Positions 36,470 through 47,200 of a stretch of 64,000 nucleotides of DNA are shown in pieces. Every line of letters starts with the position of its first letter. Position 1 is the first letter of the stretch. The position numbers and the translations under genes are program-made. Location: positions 27,278,517 through 27,342,516 of the forward strand of contig NC_084587.1 in NCBI RefSeq assembly GCF_033807715.1, in the 5' to 3' direction. A model generated the notes under the pieces. It was given only the letters and a program-made list of their open reading frames with translations. It searched no databases and was not told the origin of the DNA. This DNA comes from Cololabis saira. Lineage: Eukaryota; Chordata; Actinopteri; Beloniformes; Belonidae.

Positions 36470-36715
36470 AAAAGGAGGGACAGCACAAGTTAGAGGCTTT
36501 GGAGATAAAGTCAGGGAGGTCAGACTGAGACGGTACATGTCCAGAGGAGAGATGGTGAATATATTGGTAGAAGGATGCTGAGTTTTGAACTGCCAGGCAG
36601 GAGGCCCAGAGGAAGACCATAGAGTAGGTTTATAGATGTAGTGAAAGAGGACATACTGTAAAGTTATTTGGGGTAAGAGAAGAGGATGCAGAAGACAGGC
36701 TCAGATGGAGGCAAC
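36470..36715 (+). mobile_element. RTE-type LINE 3' end, segment 1 of an interrupted copy
   Basis: It contains GTACATGTCCAGAGGAGAGA, TGGTGAATATATTGGTAGAA and GATGTAGTGAAAGAGGACAT, then GATGCAGAAGACAGGCTCAG. This is the hallmark 3' coding end of fish RTE/Rex3-like elements. It breaks off at GGAGGCAAC and resumes at about 37130. Confidence 0.75.
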
Positions 36716-37129
36716 TATGCTCCAAAACTGTGGAACAGCCTGCCGGAGGATCTGAGAGGAACTGGAAATGTGGACATTTTTAAACGTAGACTAAAAACTC
36801 ATCTCTTTGGTCTGGCTTTTATGTAGCATCAAATTTTATAGTTGTATTCTGTTTAACATTTTTTAGAGGTATTTTTTTATTTATTTATCTATGTCTTGTA
36901 ATGTTTTTATTATTATTATATTTTATTGTTGTGGACTGATTATTTTTTAGCCTTAATTCTTGAACTTTTTATCATTATTGTATTTTAATTAACTATATTG
37001 TATGTCAGTGTGCATTGGTCTCCCAGTTTTTATTTTTGTTTTTATTATGCTTTGTCAAAATGTTAAGCACTTTGTATTTCATGTACCTGGATGAAAGGTG
37101 CTATACATATAAAATTTTATTGATTGAAC
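36716..37129 (+). mobile_element. L2-type LINE 3' end inserted in the RTE copy
   Basis: It encodes YAPKLWNSLPEDLRGTGN and DIFKRRLKTHLFGL, then a T-rich 3' UTR ending with GCACTTTGTATTTCATGTAC and an ATTGATTGA tail. It is short, 5'-truncated and non-functional. Confidence 0.75.
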
Positions 37130-37176
37130 CGATTCGCTTTGGCGACCCCTGAAGGGAAAAGCCGAAAGGAGAAAAA
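37130..37176 (+). mobile_element. RTE-type LINE 3' end, segment 2
   Basis: GATTCGCTTTGGCGACCCCT then GAAGGGAAAAGCCGAAAGG is the extreme 3' end of RTE-like elements, continuing segment 1 across the L2 insertion. Its A/G tail is interrupted again by the MITE at 37177-37453 and resumes as GAAGAAGAAG at 37454-37463. Confidence 0.75.
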
Positions 37177-37453
37177 TATGGAGGTAGATTTGTGTCTTAA
37201 TTATTCAATCAAAAAAAGATTGCTTCAATCAAAACATATATTTTTTGAATTAAAAAAAAAAAATGATTTCAATCAAAGAAAAAAAGTGTTTGAATGCAAA
37301 AAAATATTTGAGACTCACTGCATTTAAACAGTTTTTCTTTGATTGAAATCATTTTTTTTGATTGAAGTGATTTTTTTTTTTATAGAAAATATATTTTTTG
37401 ATTGAAGCAATCTTTTTTTTATTGAATAATTAAGACACAAATCTACCTCCATA
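37177..37453. mobile_element. Long palindromic MITE with TA-type ends
   Basis: The two arms are near-perfect inverted repeats of over 100 bp, with ends TATGGAGGTAGATTTGTGTC and its reverse complement. Inside are repeated TTGATTGAA/TTCAATCAA words and A/T runs. TA at both ends is compatible with a Tc1/mariner-type duplication. No coding sequence is present. It is inserted in the RTE tail. Confidence 0.75.
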
Positions 37454-37599
37454 GAAGAAGAAGTCTCTTTACATTTAATGACCATTTTAGGCCTGGATGT
37501 CCATGGTTAGGATGCCCCCTGTCGTACAGAATGCTACATAGCAGACTAAAATAACTCCTCTATTTAAGATCAACTTTGTTTTTCTCTGACCTTTTTTCT

Positions 37600-37983
37600 T
37601 TTTTTCAATCCGTCCAATCAGACGTCGTGTTTGGCTAGAAGTCCCGCCCACAACCACCACAGCAGCCAATCACGTGTCGGCAAAGTGAGAAAAGGGGCGG
37701 GGCCATGTTCAGAAATTCTGAGGTGTTGTCATCCGCCTTTCTTCAATGTGCATGTTCCACATTGGGCGTGCAGCTGGAGACGCGGACAACGCTCACAATG
37801 CGGCTGTAAAAACACTTACCGTACATACTCTTCTCTCTAGACCGGGTGGGGTTTTTACAACCCACCCCCCCCACCTAACGTAACACTAAAAAGGAGACAT
37901 TTAAGTAAGTCCGAAACTTAAAAAAACGCCTTTAAACGCGACGGATCGGCGGTGAGAGCGGAGAGCTAGCGCCGCGGTGAGCC
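37600..37983 (+). promoter_or_regulatory. hapstr1: hapstr1 promoter and 5' UTR (CpG-rich)
   Basis: GC content and CpG frequency rise upstream of the hapstr1 ATG and stay high through exon 1 into intron 1. No TATA box is evident. The start context GAGCCATGG is strong. Confidence 0.5.
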
Positions 37984-40479
37984 ATGGAGGAGCGGAAGGA
38001 GGAGGGGGAAGCGGAGATCCAGGAGCACGGCCCCGAGCACTGGTTCTCCAAGTGGGAGCGGCAGTGCCTGGCCGAGGCCGAGCAGGAGAAGCCCAGCGAG
38101 GAGGAGGGCGAGCAGAGCCAGCAGAAGCTGTGGCACCTCTTCCAGAACTCTGCCACCGCCGTGGCTCAGCTCTACAAAGGTGAGGGCTAACGTGGTGGGG
38201 CTAGCCGTGTAGCACAAAGGGAACCGGGAATGGCGGAATTTGCATGGATTTATTTCCGTTTGAGCGTTAGATTTGTTTTTAAAAGATACTGAAGGGTGTT
38301 TTGGTTCAAATCTGGTGCGTTTGGTTCTGTTCTTTCTCCCCGTTGTGACCCTGATCCGCTGCAGCTAGCGCAGCTAGCAGCCGGTCACCGTGTCAAGGCT
38401 GATTTATGGTTCTGCGTTAAATCGACGCACAGGCCCACGGCGTCGCCGCGTGCCATTACGCCGTAGCCTCTGCGTCGTTGTCCAAGAGTTTGGGAGGCTG
38501 AAAACAGTAATCTGACCTGCACCGGGGCTAAACGTGCCCCAAAATCAATCCAGCAAAACTACCGATTTCCAATCTGTTTTTAGCATCGATCGAACCAACA
38601 TCAACACACTTGCTCCCCCTCATAGTTGTGACAAAAACACGAGTCTGTAAGTGTTTTGTCTACTACTCGTTTACAGCCGACCCAGCTGGTCAAAATGGCG
38701 ATACTCAAAAGGAGGAGATTGAAGACTGAAAACAACAGATGTGTTGACGCCCAAACGCTGGGATAATATGTTGCAGTAGTATGGTGGATGTTGTGTAACT
38801 AACTAGCGGCAGAGACATTTTATCCTAGGACAGTGTTCAATGGATTATTGCTGATGGTCGTGTTGTGATTCACAGCAGGACAAAATGGCGAAAGTATTAA
38901 CATAAATGTTTCCGTGTTTTGTGTACAACAGTGGAAGTGTGTTGTTTTTTTTTCTTTTCTTTCTTTCTAAAACTACTCAAGCACCCATAAAGCTTCTGCG
39001 CAAAACTGCCACAAGTAAAATGTAAAATTACCCTCTAAGCCTAGAGCTACATTGTTTTTGCAACTTTAAATAATCCCTATCAAGTGTTGTGGTCTTGAAA
39101 TCCTGCTTGGCCAGACGCTTCTGCTTTTAAGTTCCCCTGACTGTTTACAATTAACCATCTCGGTGTAGATGAAATCTAAAAACCTGTGAGGAACCCTCCT
39201 CACTCCTCTTTATATAATCATGTAAGGCTCTCAAAGGAAAAAGACTAAAAGTGAATGTGTCTAAATCACATTGGTTATCCTAACATGCAGTGGTGCTCAT
39301 TGATAGGTAAGGATTATCAGCACTTTTCATATAGGCCTCTACTTTGAACAACAAAATGGTGTTGGAGTTTTGCACAAATTAGTTTCTCCTAATTTGGGTC
39401 ATGGAAGACCCTGGTTCATTAACTGTCCTGAAATGGCTCATGTTCAACATGAAAATTAGTATGACCGTAGTTTCTGTTGTTTGGGATGTAACTGAGATTG
39501 ACAAGAAGATTTTTTGATCAACTTTCATTTTTACGGTGTCATCACACTTGGACTGTCTTTTTCTATCTAATTCATAGATCGAGTATGTCAACAGCAAGGC
39601 CTCTCCCTCTGGGTGCCCTTCCAGAATGCGGCCACAGCTGTCACTAACTTGTATAAAGGCAAGTAATAAGTTACCCTTTCCATTTTTGTGCTTCAAACTT
39701 TTACAGCATGCTAGAAGTACTTCATATAATGGACACTGGATTTATTATATTAAATATTTTAAATGTAAGATGTGTTTTTTTTTTCTGTGGGGAGATCGGC
39801 GTTTGACTGAATTGTGTTATCCATGTTTAATATAATGTGGTATTTTTCTGTTCTATCAGAGAGTATTGAAGCCCACCAGAGGAGCTATGACCTCGGTATT
39901 CATGTAGGCTACCAGCGCCGGAACAAGGATGTGATTGCATGGGTGAAGAAGCGACGGAGAACTATCAGACGAGAAGACTTAATTAGTTTTCTGTGCGGCA
40001 AAGTTCCACCACCACGGACCACCCGCGCCCCACCTAGAGTTGCCATGGTGTCTGCAAGCCGTTCATCAACCACAGAGACTGACACCTCTGTTGAGACTGA
40101 CTTGCAGCCATTCAGAGAGGCCATAGCCCTCCACGGTTAGCCAAAATACTATGTTTGACTGAAAGTGGATGCATTATAATCATGTAGTTCTGCAACTGAG
40201 CTTGGTGTGACTTCATGTTATTATTTGTTTATTTTCTCAGGTCTTAGCGGTGCCATGGCCAGCATTTCCGTGCGCTCTGGTCCTCCTAGTTCCCCAACAC
40301 ACCCTGCTCAGTCCCTTGGTCGTCGTAGGAACGGTCTTCATGATGTGGACCTCAACACCTTCATTGCTGAGGAGATGGCACTTCATTTAGATTCTGCTGC
40401 CAATCGTAAACGAGGGTCTGCAACCTGTAGCGACGTTATCACAGACTCACCCACCCATAAACGTAATAGGATGCTCTGA
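37984..40479 (+). CDS. hapstr1: HUWE1-associated protein modifying stress responses 1 (C16orf72 homologue)
   Basis: HAPSTR1 is a vertebrate stress-response regulator that partners the E3 ligase HUWE1. Exons 37984-38179, 39578-39658, 39860-40135 and 40241-40479 join in frame to 263 residues (human 275). The start MEERKEEGEAEIQEHGPEHW matches the family. Two copies of WxxFQNxATAVxxLYK occur at residues 50-65 (end of exon 1) and 77-92 (exon 2). Exon 3 encodes the basic KKRRRTIRRED and SFLCGKVPPPR, and exon 4 encodes RRRNGLHDVDLNTFIAEEMA and the end SPTHKRNRML. Intron 2 begins GCAAGT after AAAG, so it is a GC-AG intron; introns 1 and 3 use GT donors. The acidic linker at residues 35-47 is shorter than in human, which explains most of the length difference. 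Intron 1 carries a MITE fragment. Confidence 0.95.
38396..38482. mobile_element. AGGCTGATTTATGG-family MITE fragment in hapstr1 intron 1
   Basis: The left end AGGCTGATTTATGGTTCTGC is followed by the CGACGCA and GCCGTAGCCTCTGCGTCG inverted sequences typical of the family. The right end is lost after TTGTCC. Confidence 0.65.
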
Positions 40480-41920
40480 ACCTTTCTTACACCATTGATT
40501 CCTCTGCTGTCCTCTCCTCGGTGGCCGGTTGGACAGGTAATGAGGACAGATGCCTTGGCCAGCCTTTGAAATCTTCCTCCCTAGTTGCAATGTAAAAAAA
40601 AAAATAAAGAAAATAAAGAAAAACTTGACTATTATGACAGTTTCATATTTAGCCTGTCTTTTGTTTCCCAGACCCCCTTTTCTGTTAACAGGAAACTGCT
40701 AATTCATCCTCTCCATGACAAAGCTCTTGTTTTTTTTTTTAAATATTTCTTTCACGTTGGGTTGCTCTGTTGGTCTGACACACAAGCACAGTCTACACTT
40801 GAAATCCTTGAGATTGCAGAATGTTATATCTGGATATTACTTATTTGTGCTTCATATTTTATAATGAGCAGAAACAGACTGTTGCCTACTGTTTGCAGTT
40901 CTCTTTGCCCCTTTCCTTAAGCGTGCTTCCTCTTGTGGAGTGCGTGCCAGACCAGACTGAACTGAAGTCTGGGCTCTTGAGGAGGCTTAACTGCTTCTGT
41001 TTGGCTTGACTTAAGAACGCTTGTCAGCATTTATATTTCATTCTGCTGCAGCTTTGTTTGCTCATTAGACAGCCAAACTGGCACTTAATGTGTTTTACAT
41101 GTCCTCGCCTTTCAGAAAGCTGCTACAGTATCTTTGGTTCTGGTGTGTGTGTGTGTGTTTGTCTGTCTGTGTCTGTCTGTCTGTGTGTGTGGATAACATC
41201 TGCTTGTTTCTTGTGTTGCTCAGATTCATTTTTCCTTTCCCTTTAGTTGCTTTTCGCAACCCAAACCAGGGTTTTATCACAAAGCAGCTCAATGTAATTC
41301 ACTCAGACAAGTGGGGCAACGAGGTGGATGCGTTTTTAGGAAGGCTTTCTTCAAGGAAGTATTCTTGTCCTGCATTTTTGTTTGCAGTTTTATAACTACA
41401 CTAGTTTATCTTCCAGTTTACAAAAAAACTGTTAGGCACAGTTTCTATATCAATTACCAAATAAACTTGACTATTGTCTGGTTCTTGCATTTTTGCATTA
41501 CAAGCAGTAATGGTGTTTTGAAAGCTTGCATTTGACCTGTTTAATGTTTACATTTGACCCATTAATAGGAACGTAGACACCTGCATTAACATCATTTTGT
41601 GTCTTTTGACTTTCTAGATTTACAGCATTTTCACAGCTGTGATTTCAGCTTTAAATCCAGAAAATTACAGCAGACAATAATTGCCTGTGAATGGAAGGGC
41701 CTTGTGGCTGAGATTTATATTTTCTTTTAGCCAGGTGAAAGAATTATGGGTGTTTTAGTTAAGCAAAACACTTGTTTTTGCTCATTCAAGCACTGCTTTG
41801 TGATACAATCTTGTGTAATTTGTGTAAATAATCTGTAGGTGCTGTTACGTGGTACATATTGTATAAAGAAGTGCTAATCCTTGCGGATGTCCTTGTACAA
41901 TAATGATTCTGAAATTAAAC
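40480..41920 (+). other. hapstr1: hapstr1 3' UTR and flank
   Basis: AATAAA hexamers at 40603-40608, 40612-40617 and 41460-41465 could give alternative 3' ends of about 0.15 and 1.0 kb. The sequence is T-rich without coding structure, consistent with a long 3' UTR. Confidence 0.45.
41144..41192 (+). repeat. (GT)n / (TCTG)n microsatellite
   Basis: A GTGTGTGTGTGTGT run followed by TCTGTCTGTGTCTG repeats within the probable hapstr1 3' UTR. Confidence 0.85.
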
Positions 41921-43850
41921 AAAAATCCAAATGTTTAAGTTGTCTGATTGTTCTAATAGTAATATTGATACAGTTCAGCTTTTCTACCACACGGGGGAGA
42001 CACTATACTGCTTTGTTTTCCTTCTCAACCAAGCTCATGCTCCTGAGGAGACATAAAAGATCTATATCTGAGGTTTTTGAATAAGCAATGATTAAACCTG
42101 GAAACTATGTATTTTATGTATATTAGTTTACTTAATGAATTATTTATGCCCCCTTTCTGTCCAGTTAAGTTATTTTGAAAGTGGGGATTTTGTTAACTCT
42201 GTGTGTATAAATGTTAAGAAATTCTATAGAACTAGGAACAAACCAAGACAAAATTATTAAATCTAGGATTTCAGATGTGATTCAGTAATTATTCTTTAAT
42301 TGATTTATGCAGCTATAGTTATTGGTTCACCAAGATGGTTATGTTGACAAGGGACAAAAATAAACCTGAAGTGACATGAATATTCAACTGTTGTTCAAAA
42401 TAATCTGTTTCCGGTCCTATTTAGGTCTTAATTTATAAACCCAGCATAATTTATAGCACCAACACTTTTAAACCTGAAGAAAAGTTTAAAAGTATTCCCT
42501 TTAGACTTTAAAGTTAAAAGTTTGAAGGTGTTACTTCCACTTATTCATGCAGAAGTTACAAAAAGGAGGATTAACAAACTCTGAGATGAATTCCGAACTT
42601 GACGTTTGCTGAACTTGCGTCAACTAAATTTGAGCTGTCAGTTTTGCCAGTTAGGGCAAATACACTGTATATAGACATCAATGGAGTCACAGAAATGACA
42701 ATAACAATGATGAAAAAAGGGCTATGTACTTCTTGGAATTGCAGCAACAAGTCGTACTAGAGGCTTATAAAGACAAAAAATAAAAACAACAAAAGCTATC
42801 ATAATGAAAAAGTGATGCAAGTGCTGAGGAGTGAGAGTTAGCTTTGCAAAAAATACTGGTGGCATAAATACATGTACAATCATTCATGAAAAACAAATCT
42901 AATGACACCATATACTGTTCATTTACTTCTGGAATTTGTATTAATGCCCTTTCAGTGGATCAGACAGCAAAGGCTGGATGAAGAGCAATGCACTTTGTTT
43001 CCACAGACGTTACAGCAGCTCTGCGACGAGGTATTTGAAATGTCAAATGTGGGTTATATTTATAACAGATTAAAAAAAAGAAAAAAGAAAATGGAGCCCT
43101 ACCAAAAGTGTATCTGGGTGAGTAAACACCAAGAGTCTCTTCCTGACAGAGGGATATACGTGCGTCTCTAAATCTATTTGTTGATTCTCAAAAGGAAGTA
43201 CCATTGAGTGGCAATGACCGAGCCACAGGCTCACAGGGAACACTGAACATGGACTTCAGGTTCAAGTTCCACATAAGCAGAACTAAACCTACTTCTTGTA
43301 TGTTGCCATGGTGACTAAGATGGCCTGTGCTTTTCGGACATGGTTTACAGAACTCTGAGTTCAGATTGAGTAATAAAAAGTGTTTTCTGAAATACCACCC
43401 TGGATGATTTCTCACCTGTGGATATTTGAAGCAAAACATCAAGAACATCATGAAACTAAGAGGTCAGCAGCAGCACACACTGGACCACACACTTTTTGAG
43501 CTCAGGAAAAACACGGCTTGATCCGCTTTGCCTGTCTGTAACCACAGATGGATGAAGAACACCACTGTCTTATTACACATCAAACAATAATGTCTGCTCC
43601 GGTTCTCCTCTGTGAACAGTTATTTTTATTTCATCATGTTTCTGAAGGCACCAAAAGCTCTTATTTGATAGAACGATGCAGGAAGAAAAGAGTTGACCGC
43701 AAGCTGCTTCACACTTCAAAAAGCACTGTGTTTTTTTGTGTGTATTTGTAAGGGCGAGAGCGAGAGAGACGAAAAGAAAGAAAGAGACTTGAGGAGAAGC
43801 AACAAGTGTCTGAATGTTCCAGAAAACCCCACGAAGATGACCATCTGGGC
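41921..43850. other. Non-coding stretch, nothing recognised
   Basis: Open frames here are short, start at random ATGs and lack splice or family support. No repeat ends were recognised. Confidence 0.4.
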
Positions 43851-43851
43851 T

Positions 43852-43959
43852 GCACACACACACACACACACGCACACACACGCACACACACGCACACACA
43901 CGCGCACACGCGCGCACACACGCGCACACACGCGCACACACGCGCACACACGCGCACAC

Positions 43960-44042
<83 letters not shown>
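43852..44042 (+). repeat. Interrupted (CA)n microsatellite with CG-containing half
   Basis: The first half is a mix of CACACACG and CGCGCACA units (to about 43966), and the second half is pure (CA)n. The His/Thr and Cys/Val repeat frames across it are artefacts of the dinucleotide repeat. The alternating purine-pyrimidine sequence is prone to Z-DNA and slippage. Confidence 0.95.
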
Positions 44043-44046
<4 letters not shown>

Positions 44047-44126
44047 TCTCCAAGGCTGCCGTCTGGTCTAAAAGAGAGAGTTAGTGGTGTATCTTGTATG
44101 TGTCTATCCATCTTTATCTATCCATT

Positions 44127-44248
<122 letters not shown>

Positions 44249-44249
44249 G

Positions 44250-47200
44250 TCCATTCCATAGCAGTTGTGTGTCAGTGCGGGCTTGACCACCAGGGAGTCT
44301 TCAGAGGTTCGTACAATCAGTGCTGCTTTACTTCTCCCTCATGTGTCATGTGGATACGTGCCTGGATGTACGCAGCATAAACACAGTGGATAATGATAAT
44401 TGCTGCACCAGCTTGCGCTAATTGATTGAAGCCAGCATGCTTATGCACACACACGTTAACACATTAGCACATGCACATGAGCAGAGGCCAATCAGGCAGC
44501 CGGAAAATGTGTCCCTAGAGAGACAGAGCAGCCGGAGATCAGAGGTGGCAATGGTAGACGGAGAGGTGGTGGAACAAACGAGGAGGAGGAAGAGGTTAAA
44601 CACTCCTCTGAGAGGGGTGCTAGTTGGAGCCCTTAGTTTTGTCTACATGGGCTGTGGTAGGGTAGTGGCGTGTGTGGTATGCATGAAAACACTGTCTCTT
44701 ATTTTTGGGTGTGCTGTGTTTTTTGAGATTGTCCCTTGTCTTCAAAAAGAGCCCAGTCCACCCTCCACCCCCTGCTCTTCCTCTCTCCTTTGCTCTCAAG
44801 TACAAGTACGCTGGCACACACATGGATACACACGTCTTCAGAGCTCCCTGCTCACCAGCAAGTCCCTGTCTTCCACAAATGCCATGAAAATAAAACCCAC
44901 GAGTTGTCACCATAGCAACATGTTGTATATCTTCAAACAATATTTATCCAACTCTTAGAGGAGGGGTTGAGTCCGTAGTTAGATAGATTTGGGAAAACAA
45001 CGGTGGTGGTGAGGATGTGTACGATAATGGTGGTGGTGATGATGGTTTGTATGAGTGTGTGTGTGTGTGTGAGAGAAGGGGTTTCGTGATGCAACCCCTC
45101 AAAACAATTTTTTTTTAAATCACATGGTTATGATGAGAGAGGTGTTGCAGTTCACATGGGTGGCCACAGGGCGGCAGCAGAGTCCAGTGCAGAGGGACAG
45201 CAGCATCATCACCTCCGGGCCAGTGCTCTCAGTCATGTGCCACGCAAAGATTACAGGCTGCAGGCTTCCTTCCAACTAAATGCAACATCTTTTTAACGTA
45301 GTTTTCCTTGAAGATGTGCTGACGAGGTAAATCAGCTTGGAACATCTGTACAGTATGTCAGTTTCTGTACACCTGCATGCGCACTAGTGAATACCACTGA
45401 ACTAGAAAGTTCAAAGGATGCACCCCTTCCAGCGCACCCTCAAAAGCAACAGCTTCCAGTGGGATGGTGGGCATGCATAAAAGGATGGATAAAATAAGTG
45501 AGGAAGAGATAAGGAAATGAAATGTTGGGGCAGAAAAAGAGCAGGGCTGATTGCAAGGCCCCCCTCCTCCCCAAGCATGAGGATTAGATGCAGTACTACT
45601 GGCTACAGATGGGTCTGGGCTTGATTCTGTATGCTTGTGCACATGTTTAATATAGTTTGTGTGTGTTTAACTTTAGTTTTTTTTAGGGGACTTGGAAAGC
45701 ATGTTAGGCAAAGAGTGTGGAGAGAAGGAGAGGAAAAAAGAAAAGGAGGGATAGATTAATAAGTAGGTGGATGAGAGGAGAAAAAGGATGAAAAGGATGA
45801 AGGTGAGACTAGGAGGAGAGGAGCTCCAAATCCTCTGTGAGCTCCTTGGAGAGAACAAGGAGATGCCCGCAGAGACTAATGATGTGAGAAAAGAGGAATT
45901 TTAGGCTGCGGGAAGACTGTGTTCATGTGAGACAGGGGGGCAAAAATTGTAAGTGAAGCATAAGTCTACTTGCTTATCGTTTTATGCCGGAAAAACCCAA
46001 CAGGGCTTAACAAGAGTCTGATAGGATCGGCTCCTCTACATATTCCCTCTCTCACACGCCTCCACACTTGCCTTCACACACTCCAACGGTTCTGCTTGAC
46101 CTCTCTTCACCATCGCTTTATTTGACGAATATTGCCTACTTGTGATTTTTAGTTTTAGCACATTCTAAATTTTTCAGCAGACTCTACCTGCTCTGACGTA
46201 GTGAGCCATTCGGGTGTGACAGTACCTCTCTGGGATCCATCCATCCTGAAGTCAACAAAAACACATCCAATGACACACTTCATTGTTGCATGGTTTTTTT
46301 CCATTGGCTGCCACATTTTGTTAATATTGACAAATAGGCAAGTTGCTAATCACACATTTAACTGTGAAGACAACAATTTAACACCAATAAATACCAAACT
46401 ACAACACAACGCTTCAGTGGCGGATTAAAAACCTGGCTCTGTTTGCTGGCACTGGTATCAACAAAGAATCCTCCTTAAAAGTGGTTCTTGTTGATGGGTC
46501 CTGGTTCTGCTACTGTACATGGCCACTGCAGTAATGACTGAAGGTAAGAAATGTACTGGAAAATTTCTCCAATTAGAGCTGTGGGTACAATAGTAGCAGA
46601 AAAAATCCTGTTTTTGCATCTTTGGGCTTACTGTTTTGGTTTGATAGGAAAGATTTGAATGTTTTCTCCAACCTCATCTTACAAAAATATTTAAAACTCT
46701 GCATTACATGGTTCTTGGAGCGTGGAAATTACCTCCCTGCATCATACAATGGAAAGTCAATTCACATCAGTTTGGCTTTGTTGTGGTGAACAGATGAATT
46801 CCTATTTTCCTGGACCGACTGGGGGATGATGGATCAGTGATGGGTATTTAATTTGGGCTTCTCTAACTAATAGGAAAAATAGTATTAGTATTATTATTTA
46901 AAAAAAGGTAGTTAGTAGTTGTTTATTCATCTCTTTTTTTGTAACAGAAGTGACAATGTCGTCACTACATGTGACAGGATTAGTCACACTAACAAGCCGA
47001 GACTATGGAGGAGAAACTTGCTCTTTTACCACGGTGCCAGCTCAGAATTAAAACATATTATACGCTTCGACCATGTAAAGCAGTGTTAAGAATTTGTGGT
47101 TGTTTCACAAAATCCTGAGACAAAGTCATAAAACTGATTTCCATACCGAGCAGCCAGATGTTTTTCTTCACAGATGCTCCGACAACCCTTGCTAGTAGAT

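Noticed and set aside
37190..37440. CRISPR-like regular repeats (TTGATTGAA words)
   Set aside because: Eukaryotic context, and the words are internal parts of a palindromic MITE with no spacer structure.
42902..43171. 89-residue plus-strand frame
   Set aside because: Lys-rich low-complexity end, no domain, no exon context.
44422..44958. 178-residue plus-strand open frame
   Set aside because: Begins in sequence adjoining (CA)n arrays, with mixed composition and no family similarity. Treated as chance.
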